Assembly: GCA_032027205.1 (NCBI GenBank)
Contig: JAVSMN010000001.1
Coordinates: 3,413,418 to 3,477,417 of the forward strand
From: Zeimonas sp032027205
Lineage (GTDB): Bacteria; Pseudomonadota; Gammaproteobacteria; Burkholderiales; Burkholderiaceae_E
DNA: 64,000 bases
Direction of reading: 5' to 3'
Shown here: in pieces, positions 27,316 to 35,583 of the stretch
Numbering within the stretch: the first letter of the stretch is position 1
How the letters are laid out: each line of letters opens with the position of its first letter
Position numbers and translations under genes: made by a program
Notes under the pieces: generated by a model
Database searches by the model: none
What the model was told of the DNA's origin: nothing
The model's input: the letters and a program-made list of their open reading frames with translations, nothing else

Positions 27316-27394
27316 CGTCTGCATGCGCATCTGCATCGTGGGCATGCTGGTCATCGTGCCGGATGCGAGGCACGCTTGATGCAGGAGGCGACAG

Positions 27395-27823
27395 ATGGAA
27401 ATCCACGAGCTTCACCGCGGCAGGCTGATCGACCACATCCAGCTGGTCGTGCGCGACCTCTCCGCGGCCCGGACGTTCTACGACGCGGTGCTCGGCGTTC
27501 TGAACATTCCGGTGAACGGCACGGGCGACGGGTTCTTCTGGGCGGACGAACTCGTCGTCTCCACGGCCGACAGCGAGGCTGCGCAGGGCGCCTTGACCGG
27601 ACGCGTCCACCTCGCCTTTCAGGCGCCGAGCCGCGACGCCGTCGACGCTTTCTATCGCGCCGCGCTCGCGCACGGGGGCACCGATTACGGTGCGCCCGGG
27701 CTGCGTCCGTATCATCCGGGCTACTACGCGGCGTTCGTCCTCGACCCCGACGGCAACAACGTCGAAGCGGTTCATCACGGGGAGGCGCAACGCAGCGTGC
27801 CTTCCGTGCGCATCACGTTCTGA
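27395..27823 (+). CDS. VOC (glyoxalase/dioxygenase fold) family protein
   Basis: This 142-aa protein has the two beta-alpha-beta modules of vicinal-oxygen-chelate metalloproteins. Likely metal ligands are the His in DHIQLVV (residue 14), the His in VHLAF and the Glu in NNVEAVHH near the end, with the usual LDPDGNNVE signature. VOC proteins act in glyoxalase, fosfomycin or bleomycin resistance and dioxygenase reactions; the substrate here is not evident. A strong AGGAGG precedes the ATG. It is a typical single gene of this accessory zone. Confidence 0.88.
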   Translation: MEIHELHRGRLIDHIQLVVRDLSAARTFYDAVLGVLNIPVNGTGDGFFWADELVVSTADSEAAQGALTGRVHLAFQAPSRDAVDAFYRAALAHGGTDYGAPGLRPYHPGYYAAFVLDPDGNNVEAVHHGEAQRSVPSVRITF

Positions 27824-27872
27824 CGAGGCGCAATCTCGCCGGCGGCATCGATTTGCGCTGACGGGCCCGAAA

Positions 27873-27920
27873 AGGGAGCTCGTGCTCCCGGACGCACCGT
27901 AAGCCTTGAGTCCCCGCCGG
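27873..27920 (+). repeat. Degenerate copy of the 5' end of the CWC gene
   Basis: About 40 of 48 bases match 37944-37991, which spans the upstream region and first codons of the cysteine-rich CWC gene. The start codon in this copy has become GTA, so it is a non-coding remnant. Confidence 0.6.
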
Positions 27921-27953
27921 AGGGTGCTCGAATGCGGCCCAGGAGCACTTCGA

Positions 27954-28064
27954 ATGACTACCGAAGACAACAAAGCCGTTGCCCGGCGCTTCTTCGAGCG
28001 GTTGATTGTCGACGACGGGTCGCCACGACTACTTGGGTGCCTATGTTGCCGATCTCGGCAATGA
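27954..28064 (+). pseudogene. Remnant of a SnoaL-like/ester cyclase family gene (N-terminal fragment)
   Basis: The ATG at 27954 opens 36 codons reading MTTEDNKAVARRFFERL, the typical N-terminal helix of SnoaL-like proteins (normally 130-150 aa), then stops. An overlapping frame continues with HDYLGAYV, but no intact domain follows. The piece is flanked by fragments of other genes, so this is debris rather than a working short gene. Confidence 0.5.
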
Positions 28065-28078
28065 CGTCGCCCCGGGGT

Positions 28079-28101
28079 TCGCAAGAGCTTCTTCAACATC
28101 A
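28079..28101 (+). repeat. Short copy of the 3' end of the cupin gene
   Basis: Twenty-three bases are identical to 33230-33252, encoding RKSFFNI near the C-terminus of the cupin at 32901. The preceding codons here read PGV, also cupin-like. It appears to be the tail of a second, lost cupin gene. Confidence 0.55.
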
Positions 28102-28270
28102 GCCGTGGCGCCGACGGCGGCTCACGCGTTGCCCCTGACGGCTCAGTGGTCGTCCAGCGGCGCGACGGCTTCAATCCACGACCATCGGCCGACGTGACGC
28201 GCCCTAACGCTTCGCGTGCGACCGGCCGCAGGGAGACCGGCATCAGACGCCCGCAATACAGGAGAGCGTT

Positions 28271-28522
28271 ATGCTGCAAATGAAGCCGAGTTGCGAGTGC
28301 TGTGACAAGGACCTTCCTCCCCATGTAAAGGGCGCGCGCATCTGCTCGTTCGAGTGCACGTTTTGCGAAACGTGCGCCACGACCGTTCTCGGCGGCATCT
28401 GCCCGAACTGCGGTGGCGACCTCCTTCCTCGCCCGACGCGGCCGCTCGCGAAACTGGCCGACAACCCGGCCTCCGCACAACGCATCTACAAGCGGGGCGA
28501 CTGCGTCCCCGCAGCGGCATAG
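28271..28522 (+). CDS. DUF1272 zinc-ribbon-like small protein
   Basis: This 83-aa protein matches DUF1272: it starts MLQMKPSCECCDKDLPP and has paired cysteines (CECC, CSFECTFCETC and CPNCGG) that should bind one or two zinc ions. The tail is basic and not conserved. AGGAG precedes the ATG at a good distance. The family is common in accessory regions of soil proteobacteria, and no function is known. Confidence 0.88.
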   Translation: MLQMKPSCECCDKDLPPHVKGARICSFECTFCETCATTVLGGICPNCGGDLLPRPTRPLAKLADNPASAQRIYKRGDCVPAAA

Positions 28523-28746
28523 TGCGATCTTCGTTGTCGCTGCGCTCATCGGTCACGCCCCGGTGNGCGCGCCGTCCTTCACGAGCCTGCGCGGGTGGAA
28601 CAACGGGTTCGGGTTCACGCCAATAAAGTCATGCTGCCCAGGACGATGATAGGCGCNAGCAACATGGGCGAAAGTGGCAGCGGAGGTAGCGCGATGGCGT
28701 CCAGGGTTCGCCAATCCGACATGCGGCAGACGACCACGATCGGCGG

Positions 28747-29478
28747 ATGCGCCGAATGAACATCACCTCCGCGCAGGGAATGAACCTCTTTCCGCTGCGC
28801 GTTGCGCCAGGGGCGGATCTGCGCAAGGCGATCGAGGAATGCCTGGCCATGCAGGGACAGGACGCCGGCTTCGTGCTCTCCGGAATCGGGAGCCTCACCG
28901 AGGGAATGGTCCGCTACGCCGGGCAACNCGAAGAAGCGTTGATCGGCGGGCCGCTGGAAGTGCTGAGCCTCGCGGGAAGCGTCTCTCCGGAAGGCGCTCA
29001 CCTGCATGTGTCCCTCTCCACCGNCGCCGGCCAGGTTTTCGGCGGACACCTGTGCTATGGCAATACGATCCGAACGACCGCCGAGGTTCTGCTCGCCTTC
29101 CTTCCGGAATGGCGTCTGTCACGAGCGGACGACCCGGATACGGGCTATCGGGAACTCGTCGTCGCCCCGCAGAACGGCGAGGAGGNGCGTGCGATGAGAC
29201 AGNAGCTGCACGGGAGCGCGCACAGCACCTCACGGAGCACATCCCGTTCCGGCGAGGTCGACGCTTTCGCGGCCCGTGCACTGGGTGCGACCGCGCTCGG
29301 CGCACTGGCTGCCGGCGCGCTCGCGGTGGGCGCACTTGCGGTGGGGGCGCTTGCCGTGGGTCGGCTGGCCATCGGACGCGCGCGGATCCGGCGCCTGGAA
29401 ATCGACGAACTCGTGGTACGCGATACTTCCGGCGGGCGGGGACCTTTTCCCAGCACGATCCCGGCGCAGAAGTCGTAG
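28747..29478 (+). CDS. PPC/DUF296-domain protein with a C-terminal short-repeat solenoid
   Basis: Residues 11-140 match the PPC (DUF296) domain: FPLRVAPGADLRKAIEE, then GFVLSGIGSLTEG, PLEVLSLAGSVS and AHLHVSLS with the conserved HLHV. After a Ser/Thr-rich linker the last 75 residues hold a different element with a five-residue period (ALAVG repeated four times), ending in ARIRRLEIDELVV. Four ambiguous bases lie inside. One (29203) makes the codon NAG, which would be a TAG stop if N is T and would then split this into two genes. The start may instead be 28756. The product could be a nucleic-acid-binding or ligand-sensing protein. Confidence 0.65.
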   Translation: MRRMNITSAQGMNLFPLRVAPGADLRKAIEECLAMQGQDAGFVLSGIGSLTEGMVRYAGQXEEALIGGPLEVLSLAGSVSPEGAHLHVSLSTXAGQVFGGHLCYGNTIRTTAEVLLAFLPEWRLSRADDPDTGYRELVVAPQNGEEXRAMRQXLHGSAHSTSRSTSRSGEVDAFAARALGATALGALAAGALAVGALAVGALAVGRLAIGRARIRRLEIDELVVRDTSGGRGPFPSTIPAQKS

Positions 29479-29531
29479 GCCACCTGGCGGTATCCCCGGT
29501 TTCCATTTTTCTCGGAAGGACCTCCACCGCC

Positions 29532-29942
29532 GTGTTCCTTACGCTCCTGCTGGTCACCTTTGCCATCGCGGCAACCGTCTCGTTCCTCGTGGTGAGGNTG
29601 TTCGANTCACCGATCGGGCGCATTCTCGAGCGCGTCATTGCCGATGACATCAGCCAGGCGTGGCTCAAGTACCTGAAGTTTGCGATGTACGTGGTCGGCA
29701 TTTCCAAAGGCGTGCGGGTCTGGGAGCTGGAGCGATACATCAGTCCCGGGCGATACGACGAGAAAGCGCAGATCCTGCAGCTAACTTCCGATCGCTGGGT
29801 GCTCGAGGTCTACCGCACCATTATCGAGACGCTGCAGGGCATCGCGTGGATGCTGCTCGTGTTCTTCGTGTTTGCGCTAATCGCCCACGTGATCGTTCGC
29901 GTATTCGAACTCAGGCACCGATCGCCGCCGGACGCGCGTTGA
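29532..29942 (+). CDS. Membrane protein of unknown function
   Basis: This 136-aa product has an N-terminal hydrophobic helix (residues 2-22), a conserved-looking cytoplasmic part with IGRILERVIADDISQAW and GVRVWELERY, and a second helix near 107-128. GGAAGGA lies about 10 bases before the GTG start. Two ambiguous bases (29598, 29606) fall after the first helix. I do not recognise a named family. It follows the PPC-solenoid gene by 53 bp and may be co-expressed. Confidence 0.65.
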   Translation: MFLTLLLVTFAIAATVSFLVVRXFXSPIGRILERVIADDISQAWLKYLKFAMYVVGISKGVRVWELERYISPGRYDEKAQILQLTSDRWVLEVYRTIIETLQGIAWMLLVFFVFALIAHVIVRVFELRHRSPPDAR

Positions 29943-29968
29943 CCGTCGCGGTCGCATGCACCGCTGGC

Positions 29969-29991
29969 CAAGGGGGCAGAGCGACCCCTTG
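29969..29991 (+). terminator. Possible hairpin terminator after the membrane-protein gene
   Basis: CAAGGGG and CCCCTTG form a perfect 7-bp stem with a 9-base loop, 27 bp after the stop at 29942. There is no run of T after it, so it could equally be an RNA-processing or chance hairpin. Confidence 0.3.
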
Positions 29992-30183
29992 TTCGCGACG
30001 CTACGAAGTACGCGCGCCAGCGCCGTTACGGTCCCGTGATCGGTTTCGTCGCTGTCGCACACCAGGCGCATGGCGCAAGCGTCCACGCCGCACATCGGCC
30101 ACCAGGACCACCGGGCGTGCGAGCGCGCGTTTCACACGTCGGGCTGGCGATCATCGGCGCCTTCCTTTCGAACGAACGACGAC

Positions 30184-31290
30184 GTGACCTATTCGCTGCC
30201 GAAATACGTGTCCAGTCTGGTCCTGGCGATCTTCCTCGCCTTTCTCGCGGGATGCGCAAGCGGTCCTCCGATCTACAAGGAATCCGACGCGATCAAGGCT
30301 TCCTTCGAATCGTTGCAGACCGCCGATCCCGAGATGCAGGCCGCCCGGTTCGGCGTCTATGCGAAGGTCGCCGACAGGTCCTTCGTCGGAACGATGCCCG
30401 ATGGACGGCTTGCCGCGTATTCCTATCGTTGGGCCATTCCGGGCGTGGTGCTGGAGGAGAAGTCCGAACTGCCCTGGGCGGTGCGCCTGGCGTTCCAGTA
30501 CAACCCGGAGAGCCGGAAGCTCGATGTGTTCAATATGCTGGAGGCTTATACGGTGCACATCCGCGAGCTCACGGTTCTGCCGGACGGATCGGTGGAATGG
30601 CCTTCGGCTCTCCTCGGGCTCGAACCGCCATCGCGCGTGACGCTCGGCGAGAACGGTGAGCTCGATCGAACCTCTCATTCGGGCAAATTGGCAATCTCGC
30701 TTCGCGAGGTGTCCGGAGACGAGTATCGATCGACGATCGTCGAAGCACGCGCCCGTCGCAATGCGGAGGCGCGCGCGAAGTCGCGCAGCAGAAGCGAATT
30801 CTGGAATGCGGTCTCGCAGGGACTCGGTCAGGCGAGCGCGGAAATCCGGACCGAGAACGAGGCTCGGCAACTGCGCGAAGCAGAACGGCAATCGGAGATC
30901 ATGAGATCGAAGGATGCGGAGATGCGTGCGTCGAGTCGGCGGCTTGCCCAGCAACAACGCGAGGCCGAAGCGAAGGAGCGCCAGCAGGCGGTGCAGACGG
31001 CTCGCGAGAAGGGGGCCGCAGGCTACATCACCGTCGATGACGGGGAGAGCGACCGGAAGTTTCGCGAGGAGATGGCGCAACGAAAGCGCGATGCCGATGC
31101 GCAGGATGCTGCCATGAGAAAGCGCAAGGCGGAGCTTCAGGCTGAATCGGACGCGAAGTCGGCAGCTCGGGAAGCCGAGGCAATGAAACGGATCAAGGAG
31201 TCCGAGGCCAAAGACCGTGCGCGTCTGGCCAGGTGTGCGGCCAAGGGGATTTCGGCCCGTCAGTGCCCGACGTCTGCATCCGTGCAGTGA
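30184..31290 (+). CDS. Coiled-coil lipoprotein of unknown function
   Basis: From the GTG at 30184 the 368-aa product has a lipoprotein signal ending LAGC (Cys24), so it should be lipidated and face the periplasm. Residues 25-180 form a globular part that I do not recognise. Residues 190-350 are a long charged coiled coil rich in Glu, Arg, Lys and Gln (AEARAKSRSRSEF, then repeated REAER/KERQQ patterns). The frame is open further upstream to 30070, but that stretch lacks signal-peptide character. A 48-base piece of this gene is duplicated near 39.32 kb. Confidence 0.72.
   Translation: MTYSLPKYVSSLVLAIFLAFLAGCASGPPIYKESDAIKASFESLQTADPEMQAARFGVYAKVADRSFVGTMPDGRLAAYSYRWAIPGVVLEEKSELPWAVRLAFQYNPESRKLDVFNMLEAYTVHIRELTVLPDGSVEWPSALLGLEPPSRVTLGENGELDRTSHSGKLAISLREVSGDEYRSTIVEARARRNAEARAKSRSRSEFWNAVSQGLGQASAEIRTENEARQLREAERQSEIMRSKDAEMRASSRRLAQQQREAEAKERQQAVQTAREKGAAGYITVDDGESDRKFREEMAQRKRDADAQDAAMRKRKAELQAESDAKSAAREAEAMKRIKESEAKDRARLARCAAKGISARQCPTSASVQ
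30823..30870 (+). repeat. Segment of the lipoprotein gene duplicated at 39321-39368
   Basis: Forty-four of 48 bases are identical to the second copy. It encodes LGQASAEIRTENEARQ in the coiled-coil part of the lipoprotein. The second copy, beside tspO, is out of context and is a remnant. Confidence 0.75.
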
Positions 31291-31443
31291 ATGGCGGAGT
31301 CGGCTAGCTTCGGCAATGCGGGCGGCCACAAGTCGTTTGTCGACCGTGTATCAACGCTCGCGATTTATTCGTGCGCCGGAGCGCGAGAAAGTCGATCCTG
31401 TGCTCCCCGCGCTGTCCATCGCGTTCCGAAGGACTGATCATTC

Positions 31444-32181
31444 ATGAACGAACGTCGCGGATTCCTGGCAGTCGCCGGAGCGCTGGCTACTTTCGGCCTT
31501 GCGGCCTGCGCGGGTTCCGGCGCGTTGCGACGGGATGACGGCGGCGTCGATGGTGTCTGCGCGGTTTTCGACCGGTCGCGCCAGGAAAGCGTTACGCCGG
31601 ATCGAGCGCTGCGGATGTTGCAGGACGGCAATGACCGGTTCGTCAGTGGCAAGAGCAGTAACTGCGACCTCCTGGCTCAGGTCAGGGCGACGGCCGACGG
31701 GCAGGCGCCATTTGCGGCAGTTGTGGGTTGCATCGACAGCCGAGTGCCACCGGAGTTGGTCTTTGATCAGCATATCGGGGACATCTTTGTCGCTCGCGTT
31801 GCGGGCAACTTCGTCAACACCGACATCATCGGAAGCCTCGAGTTCGCGACGAAACTCTCGGGAGCCAGGCTGATCGTGGTGCTAGGCCACTCGGAGTGCG
31901 GCGCCATCAAGGGTGCCGCGGACGATGCCAGGTTGGGCAACCTGACCGCTACTCTGGCCAACATCCGACCTTCGGTCATGAAGATCAAGGCGATCGACGG
32001 TCCGCGGACTTCAGGGAACAAGAAGTTCGTCCAGGCGGTCGCTGAGCAAAACGCAAAGGATGCCGCGACAGCGCTTGTCACGCGTAGCGATGTCCTGCGA
32101 GACCTCGTCGCTCAGAAAGAGTTGAAGATCGTGTCCGCAATGCACGACATCGGCACGGGCAGGATCACCTGGTTTACTTGA
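31444..32181 (+). CDS. Beta-class carbonic anhydrase with lipoprotein signal
   Basis: The 245-aa protein interconverts CO2 and bicarbonate. Zinc ligands and the catalytic dyad are intact: C96-x-D98-x-R100 in GCIDSR, H149 and C152 in GHSECGA. Unlike most beta carbonic anhydrases it starts with MNERRGFLAVAG followed by LAAC (Cys22), a lipobox, so it is probably exported and anchored facing the periplasm. It stands alone, 150 bp after the coiled-coil lipoprotein gene. The export is read from the signal only; a family of such exported forms is known. Confidence 0.92.
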   Translation: MNERRGFLAVAGALATFGLAACAGSGALRRDDGGVDGVCAVFDRSRQESVTPDRALRMLQDGNDRFVSGKSSNCDLLAQVRATADGQAPFAAVVGCIDSRVPPELVFDQHIGDIFVARVAGNFVNTDIIGSLEFATKLSGARLIVVLGHSECGAIKGAADDARLGNLTATLANIRPSVMKIKAIDGPRTSGNKKFVQAVAEQNAKDAATALVTRSDVLRDLVAQKELKIVSAMHDIGTGRITWFT

Positions 32182-32214
32182 GCAACGCATGGGGCAAACG
32201 AACCGGAGTAGACC

Positions 32215-32838
32215 ATGAAGATTCTGGTCATTGGAGCGACTGGCATGATCGGCTCACGGGTTGTGGCCGAAGCTGCGCGACGCGGGCACGAGTTGACTGC
32301 AGCCAGTCGCTCGGGCACATCCGTTCAAGGAGCGGCCAATGCCGCAACGCTGCAGCTGGGCGACACCGCAGCGGTGTGCGCGGGCATAGAAGCATTCGAC
32401 GCGACGGTGATCAGTGTGCCCCCGGATCGCAGCGGGGGTTCTCACGAGCCGATTCTGAAAGCCCATCGCGATCTCATTGCAGCCAGGCCGCGTGGCCGAT
32501 TTCTCGTCGTCGGAGGTGCCGGATCTCTCGAAGTCGATGGCACTCGACTGAAGGACATGCCGGGATTCCCACCTGCCTACTACAACGAGTCCGACACATT
32601 CTCGACGGTTCTCGACCTCTATCGAGCGTCGAGCGGCTTGGACTGGACGATGCTCTCGCCTGCACCTGAAATTGCCCCCGGCAATCGTACCGGCGCTTAC
32701 AAGGTCGGCTTGGACAGTCCGGCGGGAGACGCGATCAGCGCGGAAGATTTCGCCGTTGCGCTCGTGGATGAGCTGGAGAAGCCGGCGCATGCGCACGCAC
32801 GTTTTACGGTGGCCAACCAGACCGTGCAGTCAGGCTGA
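32215..32838 (+). CDS. NAD(P)-binding oxidoreductase (atypical SDR/NmrA-like)
   Basis: This 207-aa protein starts MKILVIGATGMIGSRVV, the atypical SDR nucleotide-binding motif GATGxIG. The middle part (GRFLVVGGAGSLEVDG) and the tail SAEDFAVALVDELE match the small YwnB/BVR-B-like flavin or quinone reductases and stress proteins. It sits 33 bp after the carbonic anhydrase gene. The substrate is unknown. Confidence 0.85.
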   Translation: MKILVIGATGMIGSRVVAEAARRGHELTAASRSGTSVQGAANAATLQLGDTAAVCAGIEAFDATVISVPPDRSGGSHEPILKAHRDLIAARPRGRFLVVGGAGSLEVDGTRLKDMPGFPPAYYNESDTFSTVLDLYRASSGLDWTMLSPAPEIAPGNRTGAYKVGLDSPAGDAISAEDFAVALVDELEKPAHAHARFTVANQTVQSG

Positions 32839-32900
32839 CCCGCCGAGCGCGTTGCCTCCTCAGCAACGTTAGCATCGGCCTTCCAGCAGGAGGTGCCGCC

Positions 32901-33260
32901 ATGCTCGTCTATGCAAAAGGCCCCTTGACCGATTCGTCTGCCCAGGTCGATCTCGGACCGCCGGAAGGTCTGGGTGGAAAGGTGCTGGAGGGAACGCCCA
33001 GGATCTCGGCAAGAGTGGACTATCAGGCCGATGGCATGATGGCCGGCATCTTCGAATCCACCACCGGAAAGATCGAAGTCACGTTCCCGTTCACGGAACA
33101 CGCGACGATTCTGGAAGGTGAGGTGAAGATCACTGACTCCTCCGGAACCTCGCACACGTATGCGCCCGACGACAGCTATCTGATCCGGCAGGGCGACGTA
33201 GTGCTCTGGGAAGTGCGCGGCCCCCGCGCTCGCAAGAGCTTCTTCAACATCACCAGGTAG
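32901..33260 (+). CDS. Small cupin protein (DUF861 type)
   Basis: The 119-aa protein has a single cupin barrel: GKIEVTFPFTEHATILEGEVKI corresponds to motif 1, with the usual metal His largely replaced, and DDSYLIRQGDVVLWEV to motif 2. It ends RKSFFNITR. DUF861 cupins are related to ureidoglycine aminohydrolase, but the motif suggests a non-catalytic or ligand-binding protein. AGGAGG precedes the ATG. A 23-base copy of its 3' end lies at 28079. Confidence 0.85.
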   Translation: MLVYAKGPLTDSSAQVDLGPPEGLGGKVLEGTPRISARVDYQADGMMAGIFESTTGKIEVTFPFTEHATILEGEVKITDSSGTSHTYAPDDSYLIRQGDVVLWEVRGPRARKSFFNITR

Positions 33261-33351
33261 CGCTGGTTGCGGCTCGACGCGGAGCCCGAGATGGCTTCGT
33301 GCTCGTCGCACCCTGTTCGGAAACTGATACGGAACGAACCTGGAGAAGCGC

Positions 33352-33978
33352 ATGCGCAAGCTCTTGGTTGCCGAATTCACGAGCCTCGACGGCGTCATGC
33401 AAGCCCCGGGCGCGCCGGAAGAGGATCCCAGCGGCGGATTCCGCTTCGGCGGATGGCAGGTGCCCTATTCCGACGAGGCGATCGAACAGGCCGTGCAGGA
33501 CCTGCACTCGCAGCCGTTCGAGCTGCTGCTCGGGCGCCGCACCTATGACATCTGGGCGGCATATTGGCCCCACGTGAAGCCGAACTCTCCCAGCCATGCC
33601 ATCGCCAGGCATTTCAACAGCGTACACAAGCGCGTGGCCACGCACCGCCCGGGTACGCTCGACTGGAACAACAGTCATGCGCTAGAGGGCAACCTCGCCG
33701 ACGCGGTGCGCGCGCTGAAATGCCAGGACGGCGCCGCACTGTTGACCTGGGGTAGCGGCGACATGGTCCGCCAACTGCTCGCGGCCGGACTGGTCGACGA
33801 GCTCCACCTCATGATCCATCCCATTGTTCTCGGGGGCGGCAAGCGCATGTTCGGCGACGACGCGCACCCGTCGGCGTTTACCCTGGCGCACTTGACCCAG
33901 ACGCCCGGCGGCGTGCTGATCACCCGCTATGTGCGAAGCGGCGAGGTGCGCACCGGAACTTTCGTCGATGCCGGGTAG
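33352..33978 (+). CDS. Dihydrofolate reductase/RibD-C family protein
   Basis: This 208-aa protein belongs to the RibD C-terminal/DHFR-like family: MRKLLVAEFTSLDGVM at the start, LLLGRRTYDIWAAYWP near 60, and the C-terminal DELHLMIHPIVLGGGKRMF. It would bind NADPH and reduce a small heterocycle, but it lacks the features of true folate DHFR. Many such paralogues occur singly in accessory regions. The substrate is unknown. Confidence 0.88.
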   Translation: MRKLLVAEFTSLDGVMQAPGAPEEDPSGGFRFGGWQVPYSDEAIEQAVQDLHSQPFELLLGRRTYDIWAAYWPHVKPNSPSHAIARHFNSVHKRVATHRPGTLDWNNSHALEGNLADAVRALKCQDGAALLTWGSGDMVRQLLAAGLVDELHLMIHPIVLGGGKRMFGDDAHPSAFTLAHLTQTPGGVLITRYVRSGEVRTGTFVDAG

Positions 33979-34005
33979 AAGGCGTCTGCCGTCCTTTCGT
34001 CATGA

Positions 34006-34228
34006 AAACCGATTCGCGGCTGAGGGCGGCGACACCGATGGGCGTGTTCTCGTCGGAGGCGAAGATGCCGACCGGAAGAATCGACTCCGAAGCAGCGAAT
34101 GCGGCCAGGTCCTGTGCGGCATTGCCGCTGCCTCCTGCCCCATACCACTCAGGCCACTCTTCGATGAACCATTGAGTGAGAAGAGGGACGAGCTCTCTGT
34201 GCCGAGCAAGGCGCGAGATAGTCAACAC
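34006..34228 (-). pseudogene. GNAT acetyltransferase, N-terminal fragment
   Basis: On the minus strand, from a GTG at 34228, the frame reads VLTISRLARHREL, then WFIEEWPEWYGAGG, AAQDLAAFAA and LPVGIFA, with IGVAALSRESV. This is the first half of a GNAT-type N-acetyltransferase. The acetyl-CoA-binding half is missing: the frame drifts into unrelated sequence at about 34005, next to the end of the convergent DHFR-like gene. The gene is broken at that junction. Confidence 0.7.
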
Positions 34229-34348
34229 GGTGAGTTTCCGAGCGGCCCGAAACTCGAAGTCTTCAGTACGCGCGTCATGGGGACCTCGCAGGCCGCCGAC
34301 GATCGGTTCTAGCATGAGCGCTCGTCTCGCCCCACCGGGAGGTTCGAC

Positions 34349-35419
34349 ATGAGCGTCTCGCATCCGAAGTATCGCGTGGCCGCCGTGCAGGCGGCGCCCG
34401 TTTTCCTGGATCTCGGCGCCTCGATCGACAAGGCGATCGGGCTGATCGAGGAGGCGGCGCGCAATGAAGCCCGGCTCATTGCGTTTCCCGAGACCTGGTT
34501 GCCCGGCTACCCGTGGTTCATCTGGCTCGATTCGCCGGCATGGGGCATGCGCTTCGTGCAGCGCTATCACGACAACTCGCTCGTGTACGGTTCGCCCGAG
34601 GCCGAACGGATCGCCGCCGCGGCGAAGGCGAATCGCATCATGGTAGTGATGGGCCACAGCGAGAAGAGCGGCGGCAGCCTCTACATGGGCCAATGGATCA
34701 TCGACGCCGACGGCACCACCGTCGCCCGGCGCCGCAAGCTCAAGCCGACGCACGTCGAGCGCACGATGTTCGGCGAAGGCGACGGCAGCGACCTGTCGGT
34801 GTTCGACACGCCGCTTGGTCGCATCGGTGCGCTGTGCTGCTGGGAGCACCTGCAGCCGCTGTCGAAATACGCGATGTACGCGCAGGACGAGCAGGTTCAT
34901 GTGGCGTCCTGGCCAAGTTTCTCGCTGTACCGCGGCGGCGCGTACGCACTCGGCCCCGAGGTGAACAACGCCGCCAGCCGGATCTACGCAGTGGAGGGCC
35001 AGTGCTTCGTGATCGCGCCCTGTGCGACCGTCTCGAAGGAGATGGTCGAGATGCTTTGCGGAGAAGATCCGGTGAAGCGGCAGTTGCTGCTGGAGGGTGG
35101 CGGTTTCGCGGCGATCTACGCGCCCGACGGCCAGTTGATGCACGCGCCGCTCGACGAAACGGTCGAGGGCCTGGTCTACGCCGACATCGACCTCGGGATG
35201 ATCTCGCTGGCGAAGGCGGCTGCCGATCCGGCAGGGCACTACTCACGGCCTGACGTCACGCGCCTGCTGCTCGACCGCACGCCGCGCGAACGCGTCGTGT
35301 CGATGCAGCGCTACGCGATGGAAGTGGCGGCCGGTGGCGCTGCAGAACCGGTCGAAGATTCAGCGCGGTATGTGCCGGCGGCGATCGAGGCAATGGAGGC
35401 GCTGCAGGGTACGGCGTGA
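34349..35419 (+). CDS. Nitrilase (nitrilase/cyanide hydratase family)
   Basis: The 356-aa enzyme has the full catalytic triad of nitrilases: E48 in FPETW, K132 in RRKLKPTHVER and C164 in CCWEH. Length and the C-terminal GHYSRPDVTRLLLD match aliphatic/aromatic nitrilases (EC 3.5.5.1), which turn nitriles into carboxylic acid and ammonia, rather than amidases. It begins with a normal ATG and GGGAGG upstream. No aldoxime dehydratase or nitrile hydratase is near. A second nitrilase, of a different subgroup, lies at 62966. Confidence 0.92.
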   Translation: MSVSHPKYRVAAVQAAPVFLDLGASIDKAIGLIEEAARNEARLIAFPETWLPGYPWFIWLDSPAWGMRFVQRYHDNSLVYGSPEAERIAAAAKANRIMVVMGHSEKSGGSLYMGQWIIDADGTTVARRRKLKPTHVERTMFGEGDGSDLSVFDTPLGRIGALCCWEHLQPLSKYAMYAQDEQVHVASWPSFSLYRGGAYALGPEVNNAASRIYAVEGQCFVIAPCATVSKEMVEMLCGEDPVKRQLLLEGGGFAAIYAPDGQLMHAPLDETVEGLVYADIDLGMISLAKAAADPAGHYSRPDVTRLLLDRTPRERVVSMQRYAMEVAAGGAAEPVEDSARYVPAAIEAMEALQGTA

Positions 35420-35583
35420 GGAGGGACGAGGCGTCGAGGACGCGGCCTGCACGGTGGGGTTCGTCGCACGGTACCTGCTCGCCGCGTCACGGCACTGCCG
35501 GGTCGTGACGGCGACGCACGTACCATCGGTGCATCCCTTCTGCCGCCTGCCGCCTGCCGCGCGTCGCGCGCGAGGTTCCTGCC

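Noticed and set aside
28204..28270. Possible third attC between TAACGCT near 28204 and AGCGTTA near 28263
   Set aside because: The outer seven bases are complementary and about the right distance apart, but the inner arms do not pair and the right core does not fit GTTRRRY. I treat it as chance within gene debris.
32850..32885. GTTAGC-containing stretch before the cupin gene as a cassette boundary
   Set aside because: There is no matching left core or paired arms upstream, and the base after GTTAG breaks the consensus.
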